A program made the translations under genes and the position numbers. Below, piece after piece: positions 47,254-57,558 of a stretch of DNA of 64,000 nucleotides. Source of the DNA: Colwellia sp. (GTDB taxonomy: Bacteria > Pseudomonadota > Gammaproteobacteria > Enterobacterales > Alteromonadaceae); the NCBI GenBank assembly GCA_020630795.1, contig JAHDIK010000001.1:147022-211021 (forward strand), written 5' to 3'. A model generated the notes under the pieces. It was given only the letters and a program-made list of their open reading frames with translations, was not told the origin of the DNA and did not search any database. The first letter of the stretch is position 1. Each line of letters opens with the position of its first letter.

Positions 47254-48225
47254 TTAAGCACTTCTGTTTGCTGCAATGTGCGCTAACGCTATAAGTGCGT
47301 CTTTATATTCAGAACTCGGGATGATGCTCAAAGCATTTATAGCTTTGTCAGCTTCTTCTTCAGCTTTCGTTTGAGTATATGCTAACGAACCAGTGTCTTG
47401 CATTGCTTGTAAGATCGGGGTTAAGTTGTCCATGCCATTACCATGCTCTATCGCGTCACGTATTAGCTGCTTCTGAGTATCGTTACCATGCTCCATAGCA
47501 TATAAAAGTGGCAATGTTGGCTTACCTTCTGATAGATCATCACCTACATTTTTACCCATTTCTTTGGCGTCAGCAGTATAGTCCATAATGTCGTCAACTA
47601 ACTGGAATGCTGTACCCAAATGCTTACCGTATTCCTGCATGGCTTTTTCAATGTTTTCAGGTTGACCAGAGATAACTGCCGATAGACGAGTTGCCGCTTC
47701 AAACAGTTTTGCCGTTTTACAATAAATAACTTCTAAGTAGCTTTCTTCAGTGGTATCAGGATCATTACAATTCATGAGCTGTAACACTTCACCTTCGGCA
47801 ACAATATTTGTAGCATCAGATAAAATATCCATTACTTTCATATTGTTCAGCTTGGTCATCATTTGAAATGAACGTGTATAAAGAAAGTCACCTACTAAAA
47901 CACTAGCACTGTTACCAAAAAGAGCATTTGCTGTTTCTCTACCTCTGCGCATATTAGATTCATCAACAACATCATCATGTAATAAGGTAGCAGTATGAAT
48001 AAACTCAATGATCGCAGCGATCGCAATATGATCCTTGTTGTTATACGCAAGAGCTTTGGCCGCAAGCACCGTTAGCATAGGTCGCATACGTTTGCCGCCG
48101 CCATTAACAATATATATGCCTAGCTGATTTATTAAGGCAACGTCTGATTGGAGTTGAGAGTAGATAAGAGCATTAACAGAAGACAAGTCGTCTTGGGAAA
48201 GCTGTTGTATTTTTTGTAAATCCAT
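47254..48225 (-). CDS. ispB: Octaprenyl diphosphate synthase IspB
   Basis: A 323-residue trans-polyprenyl synthase making the isoprenoid side chain of ubiquinone and menaquinone. First Asp-rich motif LLHDDVVDES and second LVDDIMDYT are intact; GGGKRMRPML binds the pyrophosphate. It is divergent from rplU, as in other gammaproteobacteria. The exact chain length (C40 assumed) is by orthology. Confidence 0.95.
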   Translation of the reverse strand: MDLQKIQQLSQDDLSSVNALIYSQLQSDVALINQLGIYIVNGGGKRMRPMLTVLAAKALAYNNKDHIAIAAIIEFIHTATLLHDDVVDESNMRRGRETANALFGNSASVLVGDFLYTRSFQMMTKLNNMKVMDILSDATNIVAEGEVLQLMNCNDPDTTEESYLEVIYCKTAKLFEAATRLSAVISGQPENIEKAMQEYGKHLGTAFQLVDDIMDYTADAKEMGKNVGDDLSEGKPTLPLLYAMEHGNDTQKQLIRDAIEHGNGMDNLTPILQAMQDTGSLAYTQTKAEEEADKAINALSIIPSSEYKDALIALAHIAANRSA

Positions 48226-48370
48226 AAATTAAAGAAGGTAGCCTTGAATTTGCGTTACTATATTATGCTAGATATGCCTTGAGTTTACACGATATTTCCC
48301 TTTAAAGTAGCTATCTAAAAGTGAAGTTTTCATACATTTGTAAAATAATAGAAAATGATCACTTTTATAC

Positions 48371-48407
48371 TTGCTCTAAGTTATTTCTTCGCGTAGAATT
48401 CGCGCCC
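48371..48407 (+). promoter_or_regulatory. Sigma-70 promoter of rplU-rpmA with GC-rich discriminator
   Basis: -35 TTGCTC (48371-48376), 17-base spacer, -10 TAGAAT (48394-48399), then TCGCGCCC. The GC-rich stretch just before the start site is characteristic of stringently controlled ribosomal promoters in an otherwise AT-rich genome. Transcription would begin near 48406. A weak GCGTCAT-type hairpin overlies 48425-48446 in the leader. Confidence 0.65.
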
Positions 48408-48461
48408 TATATTTTTAAAAATTAAGCGTCATACAATATGATGGCGCAGTACGGAGTAGCT

Positions 48462-48773
48462 ATGTACGCGGTATTCCAAAGCGGTGGTAAACAGCATCGT
48501 GTAACTGAAGGTCAAACCCTTCGTCTAGAAAAACTTGAACTTGAAGTTGGTTCTTCAGTTGAATTTGATAACGTTTTAATGATCGCTGACGGCGAAGCTA
48601 TCAATGTAGGTGCACCTTACATTTCTGGCGGTAAAGTTGTAGCGGAAGTTGTGTCTCAAGGTCGCGCTGATAAAGTTAAGATTGTTAAATTTAAACGTCG
48701 TAAGCATTCACGTAAGCAAGCGGGCCACCGTCAATGGTTCACTGAAGTGAAAATTACTGGTATTAACGGCTAA
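48462..48773 (+). CDS. rplU: 50S ribosomal protein L21
   Basis: A 103-residue ribosomal protein, the same length as E. coli L21. The start at 48462 follows ACGGAG at correct spacing; in-frame codons upstream (from 48438) would add eight residues not found in the family. Motifs [14 protein letters not shown] and [16 protein letters not shown] are diagnostic. rpmA follows after 15 bases. Confidence 0.97.
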   Translation: MYAVFQSGGKQHRVTEGQTLRLEKLELEVGSSVEFDNVLMIADGEAINVGAPYISGGKVVAEVVSQGRADKVKIVKFKRRKHSRKQAGHRQWFTEVKITGING

Positions 48774-48788
48774 TAGGAGCACTATAAC

Positions 48789-49046
48789 ATGGCACATAAA
48801 AAGGCTGCAGGTAGTACACGTAACGGTCGCGATTCAGAAGCGAAACGCCTAGGTGTAAAACGTTTCGGTGGTGAATCAATTTTGGCTGGTAACATTATTG
48901 TTCGTCAGCGTGGTACTAAATTCCACCCAGGTACTAACATGGGTATTGGTAAAGACCACACATTATTTGCTTTAACTGACGGTAAAGTTCAGTTTGAAGT
49001 TAAAGGTCCTAAGAACCGCAAATTTGTAAGTATTGTTGCTGAATAA
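48789..49046 (+). CDS. rpmA: 50S ribosomal protein L27
   Basis: An 85-residue L27 with the conserved N-terminus [16 protein letters not shown] that reaches the peptidyl-transferase centre, and RFGGE / [10 protein letters not shown] motifs. No N-terminal cleavable extension of the Firmicute type. Follows rplU and ends at a strong terminator. Confidence 0.97.
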   Translation: MAHKKAAGSTRNGRDSEAKRLGVKRFGGESILAGNIIVRQRGTKFHPGTNMGIGKDHTLFALTDGKVQFEVKGPKNRKFVSIVAE

Positions 49047-49075
49047 TTTTATTTATTAACAATCTGAATTGTTCT

Positions 49076-49104
49076 AAAAACCCGCGCTTTGCGGGTTTTT
49101 TTTT
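49076..49104 (+). terminator. Intrinsic terminator after rpmA
   Basis: AAAAACCCGC ... GCGGGTTTTT stem with a nine-T run. Confidence 0.92.
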
Positions 49105-49201
49105 GGGGAACAATATGGTAAGTCAATAAAATAGCTTATAATACCAATGACTGTATTTGGTATAGTACTTAAGAAATATTTAAGCATGATTGGAGTGCTG
49201 A

Positions 49202-50368
<1,167 letters not shown>

Positions 50369-50388
50369 ATCCAAGTGTAGTTTTATAT

Positions 50389-50421
50389 AAAGGTGCTAAG
50401 TAGTAATACTGGCACCTTTTT
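50389..50421 (+). terminator. Intrinsic terminator after obgE
   Basis: AAAGGTGC ... GCACCTTTT stem with a 15-base loop and short T tract; moderate strength. Confidence 0.65.
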
Positions 50422-50462
50422 CGTATGTACATTTTAACTATTAAAATATAAAGAAGATTATT

Positions 50463-50951
50463 ATGACAATACTTTCAATGATTGTTGCAACTGCTAACAA
50501 TAGGGTTATTGGTAAAGATAACGATATGCCGTGGCATTTACCCGCTGATTTGAGTTATTTTAAAAAAGTAACGTTGGGTAAGCCTGTCATCATGGGAAGA
50601 AAAACATTTGAATCAATTGGGCGTCCATTACCTGGTAGACGTAACATTGTTATTTCACGTGACGCTTCCTACTCTGCAGAAGGAATAGACACAGTAACGA
50701 GTGTTGAACAGGCTTTGGCAATGGTTAATGATGTAGAAGAGATTATGGTTATTGGTGGAGGCGCTATCTATAACCATTGTTTGCAAGCGGCCACACGTTT
50801 ATATATTACGCACATTGATGCTGATATTGACGGAGATACTCAATTTCCAAATTATGATATGGAAGAGTGGGTTAAAGTATCATCTGAAAAGCGCAAAGCC
50901 GACGATAAAAATATGTATGATTTAGATTTTTGCGTTTACGAGAGAAAATAA
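50463..50951 (+). CDS. folA: Dihydrofolate reductase
   Basis: A 162-residue NADPH-dependent enzyme making tetrahydrofolate. Active-site motifs: MPWHLPADLSYFKK (catalytic Asp at about 27), PVIMGRKTFESIGRPLPGR, MVIGGGAIYNHCL. Length matches chromosomal FolA; no sign of a plasmid-type dfr. AGAAG ribosome-binding site just upstream. Confidence 0.96.
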   Translation: MTILSMIVATANNRVIGKDNDMPWHLPADLSYFKKVTLGKPVIMGRKTFESIGRPLPGRRNIVISRDASYSAEGIDTVTSVEQALAMVNDVEEIMVIGGGAIYNHCLQAATRLYITHIDADIDGDTQFPNYDMEEWVKVSSEKRKADDKNMYDLDFCVYERK

Positions 50952-50985
50952 TACAATGATATTTTCTGACCTTAATTTTAGACAT

Positions 50986-51012
50986 AAAAAAACCGCATTG
51001 CTGCGGTTTTTT
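50986..51012. terminator. Bidirectional terminator between folA and the chemoreceptor gene
   Basis: AAAAACCGCA / TGCGGTTTTT around a short loop with A and T tracts on both sides. Confidence 0.9.
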
Positions 51013-51030
51013 CTTGGCTACTATATAGCG

Positions 51031-53049
51031 CTACAGCTTAAACTCTTGAACTGACTGCTGTAGTTCTTCAGCTAACTTAGCAACTTCAGTACTCGACTCA
51101 GCTGTTTGTTTAGAGCCCGCAGTTGTTTGTTCCGCAATAGCTACAATAGACTCTAAGTTAGTACTAATTTCATGTGCAACCGTACTTTGTTCACCTGCTG
51201 CTGTAGCAATTTGGCTAGACCGATCGTATGCCTCATGTACTGCATGAGTAATTGTTTCTAGTGCTTTATCAGCTTCTTCACTTTGCTCTACACAATTTGC
51301 TGCTTGTTTTTTACCTGTATCCATCACAGATACCGCTTTGCCTGCACCAGTTTGTAGTGCAGTGATCATGGTTTGAATTTCTTGGGTAGACTCTTGCGTT
51401 CTACTTGCAAGTGTACGAACCTCATCAGCAACAACCGCAAAACCACGGCCTTGTTCTCCGGCACGAGCCGCTTCGATAGCAGCGTTTAAAGCAAGTAAGT
51501 TAGTTTGGTCAGCGATGCCTCTAATAACATCTAAAATGCCACCAATTGACGCACTGTCTTGTTGTAATTGGTTAATAACTTGTGAAGCATCTTCTACTTC
51601 GTTAGCTAACATTTCAATTGTGCTACGGTTGCGTTCCGAAATAACTTTAACGCGTTCAGCTTCATCATCAGCTTGTTTAATTTCACCTAACGCGTCGTTA
51701 GCGCTTGCAAGTACACTTTGAGAGGTACTACTCATTTCAGTGGTTGCAGATGCAGCTTGTTCAACTTGAGCTCGTTGTTCTTCAATAGCTGTTGTACCTT
51801 GAGCTGTTACCGCTGAGGTTTGTTCTGCGGCTGTGGCCAATTGAGTCGAACGGCTTACAATACCTTGAATAAGGTTACGCAAGCTATCAATTAACAGGTT
51901 GCAGTTTTTCGAAAGTTGAGCAAATTCATCGTGACCAGATTCATCTAACTTCTTAGATAAGTCTCCTGATGCGACAACATTCAACATTTCATTTACGCGG
52001 CTAAGTGGGCGTGTAATGCTTTTTAACGTTACCCAACCGATCCCAATAGCGGCAATAACTGAAATAGCCATAATTAACATTGTATTGCGTGTTCCACCAC
52101 TTACCGCATCTTCGACATTCTGTCCTGCTTTTATAGTGGTTTCATTTGCCATAGCGACCTGTTTATCAAGTATTTCATTGGCTTTTACAATGTCGTGGTC
52201 TGCCGCTGTTAAGCTGTTAGTTGCTTGTTCAATAGCACTCAATTGTGCTTGTTTATTGTTAAATATACTGTCTGAACCAGATATGTAGTTTTGTACCTCT
52301 GAAAAAGAGCTTGATAAGTCTTCAGCAATGCTGTTCAAGCCGTTGCTGTTGAGTTCGCTAATAACATCGTTAATTGACGATTCCACTTCAGTCGTGTTGT
52401 TTTTAATTTCGCCTGCAACTAAGTCTACAGAAACTAAATCGCTTAAATCGCGATACTCAAAAGCTGAACTTACAATGGCATTAAGTAATGTTTCTATTCG
52501 TTCGCTTAAGCTTACTGCACGTTGTAATTTTGTATCGGCCAAGTCGTGATCGGCTAAATCTAATAATAAAGTAACAGAGTCGTCGGCTTTTTCTTCTAAA
52601 TTGTCTACTTTGTCAGAGAGTGCCGTTTTTTGTTCTATCGATATTTTTCGATTTTCATACACGCCAGTCGCATCAGAAATTAGTGTTGCGTATAGCTCAT
52701 CAACTTTTGCTAAGTTACCTGAAAGTGCAGGCTTAGATTTTACAATGGCTTTAAGTGACTTGAGTTCAGCCGAGAATTCAGTTTGAGCTGACTCAAACTT
52801 CGCAAGCTCTTCAGCTAACGGAGTCAATTCGGCTTTGTAATATCCCTTTAACGTTAAACCACCAATTTGAGATAATTGATTAGCAAGCTTATTACTACTT
52901 TTTAGCGTAGGTATCGCAACTTTATTTTGGTCGGTGGTTGAAGATTGAATGGTACTGAGGTTACTTAACGATATGAGACTTGTAGCTAATAAGAAAATTA
53001 AAATAACGGTAAAGCCACCAATTATTTTCTTTGCGACGGTTAATTTCAT
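51031..53049 (-). CDS. Methyl-accepting chemotaxis protein
   Basis: A 672-residue transmembrane chemoreceptor. TM1 at about 12-32 ([18 protein letters not shown]), a helical periplasmic sensor of nearly 290 residues resembling the four-helix/HBM type, TM2 at about 323-345, and HAMP ([18 protein letters not shown]). The cytoplasmic domain has the signalling tip [20 protein letters not shown] and [13 protein letters not shown]. No C-terminal CheR pentapeptide. The start at 53049 is used; a GTG at 53058 is in frame but poorer. A perfect sigma-28 promoter lies about 55-80 bases upstream. Confidence 0.94.
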   Translation of the reverse strand: MKLTVAKKIIGGFTVILIFLLATSLISLSNLSTIQSSTTDQNKVAIPTLKSSNKLANQLSQIGGLTLKGYYKAELTPLAEELAKFESAQTEFSAELKSLKAIVKSKPALSGNLAKVDELYATLISDATGVYENRKISIEQKTALSDKVDNLEEKADDSVTLLLDLADHDLADTKLQRAVSLSERIETLLNAIVSSAFEYRDLSDLVSVDLVAGEIKNNTTEVESSINDVISELNSNGLNSIAEDLSSSFSEVQNYISGSDSIFNNKQAQLSAIEQATNSLTAADHDIVKANEILDKQVAMANETTIKAGQNVEDAVSGGTRNTMLIMAISVIAAIGIGWVTLKSITRPLSRVNEMLNVVASGDLSKKLDESGHDEFAQLSKNCNLLIDSLRNLIQGIVSRSTQLATAAEQTSAVTAQGTTAIEEQRAQVEQAASATTEMSSTSQSVLASANDALGEIKQADDEAERVKVISERNRSTIEMLANEVEDASQVINQLQQDSASIGGILDVIRGIADQTNLLALNAAIEAARAGEQGRGFAVVADEVRTLASRTQESTQEIQTMITALQTGAGKAVSVMDTGKKQAANCVEQSEEADKALETITHAVHEAYDRSSQIATAAGEQSTVAHEISTNLESIVAIAEQTTAGSKQTAESSTEVAKLAEELQQSVQEFKL

Positions 53050-53104
53050 ATATATCACCAGTTGGATGTTGAGGTTATATGCAACAAATTATTATTATTC
53101 TAGC

Positions 53105-53131
53105 TTATCGGCGTAAACTTAATTAGCTTTA
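53105..53131 (-). promoter_or_regulatory. Sigma-28 (FliA) promoter of the chemoreceptor gene
   Basis: On the minus strand TAAA (53131-53128), a spacer of exactly 15 bases, then GCCGATAA (53112-53105): a full match to the flagellar sigma-28 consensus TAAA-N15-GCCGATAA. Transcription would start near 53098, about 50 bases before the ATG at 53049. Confidence 0.88.
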
Positions 53132-53237
53132 ATTCATTCACCGAGTCATCCTGTAATCGGCTTCATCGCTAGTTAAACGTTAACTCTACCTTATTGATTA
53201 TAAGATGTGAAATAAGTTTTTAAAATTGAATGGAATT

Positions 53238-54050
53238 TTAGTGAGAAAGGGATTGTTGAGTAAAAACCTGTTTATCTTCCCACCGGAGCAGTGTTAAATG
53301 ATTGCCCCAAACACAACCGGTATCTAATGCATAAACCTTCTTATTCGAGCTGACTCCCATTAATGCAGCCCAATGGCCAAATACCCAGTAGTTGTCTGTT
53401 AACTGGTTAGATAGCTCAAACCAAGGTTTTAGTGAGCTGGGAGCGCTTTTAGGTGATTCTTTACATTGAAACTCTAAGTCACCATTTAAATGGCAAAATC
53501 TCATTCGCGTAAGTGCATTGATACTATAACGAAACTTTTCTTCGTTTGATTGAGCCATATTCCAATTGTTAGGAAGTTCACCGTACATGCGTGCAAGCCA
53601 TTTTTTACGGTCTTTAGATGTGAGCTTTTGATGAATATTTTTAGCTTGTTTTATGGCGTCTTTAATTGTCCATTGAGGAGCTAAACCAGCATGACTCATA
53701 TAGACATTTTCGTTTGGTAGCTTTTGCAGTAAAGGCTGTTTTGCAATCCAGTCCATAATCGCAGATACGTTAGGAGAATTGAGTAAGTCGTCTAATTGAT
53801 CTTTAGACTTAACTTTTTTAATGCCTTCATAAGTCGCTAATAAATGGAGGTCATGATTGCCTAGTACTACTTTTACTGATTCACCAAGTGACATTAAATA
53901 CTCTATAGTTTGTAACGATTTGCTGCCGCGTGCAACCATGTCTCCAGCAACCCATAAACAATCAGTGCTTTTATCGAAAGAAGCTTTTTCGAGTAAAAGA
54001 ATCAACTCATCAAAGCACCCTTGAATGTCGCCTATAAAGTAGTTTGCCAT
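53238..54050 (-). CDS. apaH: Symmetrical bis(5'-nucleosyl)-tetraphosphatase ApaH
   Basis: A 270-residue metallophosphatase that hydrolyses Ap4A to two ADP and can remove Np4 RNA caps. Metal-binding motifs: FIGDIQGCFDEL, WVAGDMVARG, VLGNHDLHLLA, plus HAGLAPQW and VFGHWAALMG. The usual GP after ARG is GS here (ARGSKSLQ), a mild deviation. Last gene of the lptD-surA-pdxA-rsmA-apaG-apaH run, 2 bases after apaG. Confidence 0.95.
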   Translation of the reverse strand: MANYFIGDIQGCFDELILLLEKASFDKSTDCLWVAGDMVARGSKSLQTIEYLMSLGESVKVVLGNHDLHLLATYEGIKKVKSKDQLDDLLNSPNVSAIMDWIAKQPLLQKLPNENVYMSHAGLAPQWTIKDAIKQAKNIHQKLTSKDRKKWLARMYGELPNNWNMAQSNEEKFRYSINALTRMRFCHLNGDLEFQCKESPKSAPSSLKPWFELSNQLTDNYWVFGHWAALMGVSSNKKVYALDTGCVWGNHLTLLRWEDKQVFTQQSLSH

Positions 54051-54052
54051 GC

Positions 54053-54442
54053 TTAGTGAACAATATTTGGCTTGGCCAGTTGAAATACGGGAATGTCGAT
54101 AATGCTGGTTTCTTTTTCGTCAGTAATGACTTGATAATAACCTTGCATGGTTCCAAATGGTGTTTGAAAGAAGCTCCCACTTGTATACGTGTAGCTGTCT
54201 CCCGGTAATATGTGTGGTTGTTTACCAACAACGCCTTCACCTTCAACAGTAGACGTGTCGCCGTTTGCGTCAGTTATCAACCAATAGCGACTAAGCACTT
54301 GAAACGGAGCGTCAGTATTGTTGGTTATGGTAATCGTGTAGCTAAATACAAATCTCGAGTCATTTTCATCCGATTGTTCGGGTAAGTACTGACTTACTAC
54401 ACTAATTGTTTCTTTTTTTTCTACGATTTCTGATTCTGACAT
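54053..54442 (-). CDS. apaG: ApaG domain protein
   Basis: A 129-residue beta-sandwich (fibronectin-like) protein. Conserved FVFSYTITITNNTDAPFQVLSR (given in part: FVFSYTITITNN), RYWLITDANG, GVVGKQPHILPGDSYTYTS and FGTMQGYYQ. Reported to bind pyrophosphate and to support Co2+/Mg2+ handling; molecular role unsettled. Tightly packed between rsmA (3 bases) and apaH (2 bases). Confidence 0.95.
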   Translation of the reverse strand: MSESEIVEKKETISVVSQYLPEQSDENDSRFVFSYTITITNNTDAPFQVLSRYWLITDANGDTSTVEGEGVVGKQPHILPGDSYTYTSGSFFQTPFGTMQGYYQVITDEKETSIIDIPVFQLAKPNIVH

Positions 54443-54445
54443 GGT

Positions 54446-55261
54446 TTATTTAGATTCTATTGGATTGTCTGACACATAGTTCGCCAATGTAATAAAGTCA
54501 TCAACACTAAGGTTTTCAGGTCTTAGTGATGCGTCTATCCCTAATTCTTGTAGACCATCGAGAGGGATCAGCTTTTTAAAACTGTTACGAATAGTTTTTC
54601 TTCGTTGATTAAATGCAGTTAAACAAACCGTGTTTAAAACTTTTAAATCTTTTACAGGGTTTTTAATCGTTTCATGTGGGATAAGCCTAACAATTGCCGA
54701 GTCGACTTTTGGGGCAGGGGTAAAGTGCTCAGGACCAATTTCCATTACAGGTATAACCTGACACTGATATTGGGTCATGATAGATAGTCGACCAAAAGAT
54801 TTACTGTTTTCGCCAGATGCCATACGTTCAACTACTTCTTTTTGAAGCATAAAGTGCATATCTTTCACTTTGTCTTTAAACGTTAATAAGTGAAAGATTA
54901 ATGGTGTTGATATGTTATACGGCAAGTTACCAAAAATACGAAGTGGCTTGTCGTCAGTAATTAATGACGAAAAATCAAATTTAAGCGCATCTTCTTCATA
55001 AATAGTAAGTTTAGGTGCTAAAAAAGGGTGATGACGTAAGCGGTGGGCAAGATCTCTATCTAATTCTACTACCGATAAATGACCTGCACGCTCTATTACG
55101 GGCTCAGTTAATGCGCCAAGACCAGGTCCTATTTCAACAAGGTTGTCGGTTGGCTCTGGATTAATGGCATCAACAATACTTTCAATAACCATTTCATTGT
55201 TAAGAAAGTTTTGGCCAAATCGTTTTTTTGCCTGATGGCCTAAATGTGTTTTTGAATTCAT
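54446..55261 (-). CDS. rsmA: 16S rRNA dimethyladenosine transferase RsmA (KsgA)
   Basis: A 271-residue SAM-dependent enzyme that dimethylates the two adjacent adenosines in helix 45 of 16S rRNA. Motifs: KKRFGQNFL at the N-terminus, [13 protein letters not shown] (SAM site), and catalytic [15 protein letters not shown]. Start overlaps the pdxA stop by one base (TAATG), showing translational coupling. Confidence 0.96.
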   Translation of the reverse strand: MNSKTHLGHQAKKRFGQNFLNNEMVIESIVDAINPEPTDNLVEIGPGLGALTEPVIERAGHLSVVELDRDLAHRLRHHPFLAPKLTIYEEDALKFDFSSLITDDKPLRIFGNLPYNISTPLIFHLLTFKDKVKDMHFMLQKEVVERMASGENSKSFGRLSIMTQYQCQVIPVMEIGPEHFTPAPKVDSAIVRLIPHETIKNPVKDLKVLNTVCLTAFNQRRKTIRNSFKKLIPLDGLQELGIDASLRPENLSVDDFITLANYVSDNPIESK

Positions 55262-56241
55262 TATTGGTTATTCGCTAAGTCGATGGCGGTTTTGAGTGCT
55301 TCAATCATACTACCTGTATCTGCTTTATTTTTTCCCGCAAGATCGGTAGCTGTGCCATGATCAACTGAAGTGCGAATAAACGGTAACCCTAAAGTAATAT
55401 TAACTGCTGAGCCAAATCCTTTGTATTTGAGAACGGGTAAACCTTGGTCGTGATACATACTTAAAATAGCATCAGCTTCTTTTAAATACTTTTCTTGGAA
55501 AATAGTGTCGGCAGGTAAAGGTCCTATGGCGTTGATGCCTTCGGCTCTAAGAATATCGAGTGTAGGGTTCATTACCTCTATTTCTTCTGTGCCTAAATGT
55601 CCGCCTTCACCCGCATGAGGGTTAATACCACAGACGTAAATTGTTGGATTTTCAATACCGAATTTATTCACTAAATCTTGGTGTAATATTTTAGTTACGT
55701 GTGTAAGGCGTTCGCTAGTAATAGCTTTTGACACGTATGCAAGCGGTATATGCGTAGTAACAAGTGCAACACGTAAACCTTCAGTAGCTAACATCATCAC
55801 AACGTCAGGGCAGTTCGCTTGATGTGCAAAATATTCGGTGTGGCCACTAAATGCGATACCACCTTGATTGATTAAACCTTTGTGTACAGGCCCAGTGACA
55901 ACTGCGTCAAATTCACCAATCATGTTCTTTTCACAGGCAACGCGCAATGTTTCAACAACATAAGCACCATTAGCAGGGTTTAGTGTACCTGTTACACAAG
56001 GTTCTGCTAATTCAACAGGAAGTACTGTTAAATGGCCTTTTTGATGAACTTTCGCTGGTTTATTAGCGCTATATTCAACAAGCGCTAACGGAAGACCTAA
56101 CTCCTTAGCTCTTTGTTCTAAAAGCTCTGGAGAGGCAACGACTACTAATTCAACTGGCCATTCCTTTTGTGCTATAGCAATAGCTAAGTCTGGCCCTATA
56201 CCAGCAGGTTCACCTGGAGTTATCGCAATGCGATTAACCAT
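55261..56241 (-). CDS. pdxA: 4-hydroxythreonine-4-phosphate dehydrogenase PdxA
   Basis: A 326-residue NAD-dependent enzyme of the DXP-dependent pyridoxal-phosphate pathway. Signature [13 protein letters not shown] at the N-terminus, metal-site HTEYFA region, [13 protein letters not shown], and [12 protein letters not shown] at the C-terminus. Overlaps surA and rsmA by one base each. Length typical. Confidence 0.96.
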   Translation of the reverse strand: MVNRIAITPGEPAGIGPDLAIAIAQKEWPVELVVVASPELLEQRAKELGLPLALVEYSANKPAKVHQKGHLTVLPVELAEPCVTGTLNPANGAYVVETLRVACEKNMIGEFDAVVTGPVHKGLINQGGIAFSGHTEYFAHQANCPDVVMMLATEGLRVALVTTHIPLAYVSKAITSERLTHVTKILHQDLVNKFGIENPTIYVCGINPHAGEGGHLGTEEIEVMNPTLDILRAEGINAIGPLPADTIFQEKYLKEADAILSMYHDQGLPVLKYKGFGSAVNITLGLPFIRTSVDHGTATDLAGKNKADTGSMIEALKTAIDLANNQ

Positions 56242-57542
56242 TATTTATCACCTTGTTCAATAACTTCGATGTAAGCCTCGTCACGTGTTTCTTTCATCCA
56301 GCGAGCGCTTTCCATACCAAATTTTCTATTATAGAGCATATTGTGAGCTTTTCGGGTGTTCATTTGTTCAGTTGCATCTTGAATTCTTCTACCGGTAAGT
56401 TGTGTAATATGCCAACCAAATGATGAACGAAAAGGCTTACTATATTCATCAACCTTAAGTGCCGCTAGTGCGTCAGAGAATGCAGGGTCATATGAGCTTG
56501 GGTCAGCCCAACCTAGATCACCGCCTCGCGAAGACGTAGGGCCATCTGAGTGTTCTTTAGCAAGTTCGGCAAAATCTGCTTTACCTGCTTTTAAGTCGTC
56601 TAAAAAGCCTTGAAGGGTTGATTCTGCTTTCGCTTCACTCATGATTACAGAAGGTTCAATAAGAATATGTCGGGCTTTAACTTCTTCAACTTCAACAACT
56701 TCACGACCACGAATATCTAGTATTTTGATAATACTAAACCCTAAGCCTGTGCGAATAGGGCCAACAATTGCATCTTTACTTTTTCCATCAACTAACTCAG
56801 AGAAAAGGGTAGGCATTTCGTTAATACCTTTCCATCCCATGTCACCGCCGTCTAATGCGGTTGAATCGCCTGATGACGCAATAGCAAGCTTGGTAAAGTC
56901 ACTTCCGTTATTTAGTAATTCTATAACTTTATCGGCGCGTGATTTCTCTGCCTTAATTTGCTCTTGGGTAGGATCGGCTGGAAATGCGATTAAGATATGG
57001 CCTAAACGGTACTCGACGTTATTATTAGTTTGTTCTTTCATAACGTTTATTAAATTGGCTATTTCTTGAGGTGATACGTAAATGCGTCTGCCTACTCCTG
57101 CTCTCTTTACCTCACCGGAAATAATTTCGTTTCTAACATTTTCACGGTAAGCTTCATAATTCATTGAACTATTAACAATTCCTTCACGAAACTGCTCAAG
57201 CGTTAAGTTATTTTCTTTTGCCATATTGGTTAGCGTTTGATCAAGTTGTGCATCGCTAATTTGCACACCCATACGCTCACCTAATTGAAGAATAAGTTCG
57301 GTATTGATAAGTTTATCTAATACTTGTGTGCGTAAGGCTTTGTCTGAAGGTAAACTTTGATTATTTTGAGCTGCTTGCAATTTAATTGTGTCGATTAGGG
57401 TTGATACTTCAGAGTTAAGTACAACACCCTTGTTAACTATAGCTGCTACGCTATCGAGTTTTATTTCTTTTGCCTGAATAGGTGTAAGTGCGCTAATAAA
57501 GCTACTTGCCACTACTGTTAGTGCTATTAATGTATTTTTCAT
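56241..57542 (-). CDS. surA: Periplasmic chaperone / peptidyl-prolyl isomerase SurA
   Basis: A 433-residue outer-membrane-protein chaperone. Signal peptide ([21 protein letters not shown]), N-terminal chaperone region (about 25-170), two parvulin domains (about 175-275 with [10 protein letters not shown], and 285-385 with ARHILIEPS), and a C-terminal helix. It feeds unfolded porins and LptD to the BAM complex and is co-encoded with lptD (17 bases downstream of it). Order as in E. coli. Confidence 0.96.
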   Translation of the reverse strand: MKNTLIALTVVASSFISALTPIQAKEIKLDSVAAIVNKGVVLNSEVSTLIDTIKLQAAQNNQSLPSDKALRTQVLDKLINTELILQLGERMGVQISDAQLDQTLTNMAKENNLTLEQFREGIVNSSMNYEAYRENVRNEIISGEVKRAGVGRRIYVSPQEIANLINVMKEQTNNNVEYRLGHILIAFPADPTQEQIKAEKSRADKVIELLNNGSDFTKLAIASSGDSTALDGGDMGWKGINEMPTLFSELVDGKSKDAIVGPIRTGLGFSIIKILDIRGREVVEVEEVKARHILIEPSVIMSEAKAESTLQGFLDDLKAGKADFAELAKEHSDGPTSSRGGDLGWADPSSYDPAFSDALAALKVDEYSKPFRSSFGWHITQLTGRRIQDATEQMNTRKAHNMLYNRKFGMESARWMKETRDEAYIEVIEQGDK

Positions 57543-57558
57543 ATACCGTTAAATTCTT

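Noticed and set aside
56641-57069. 142-codon plus-strand reading frame inside surA
   Set aside because: Antisense shadow of surA with no family resemblance or ribosome-binding site.
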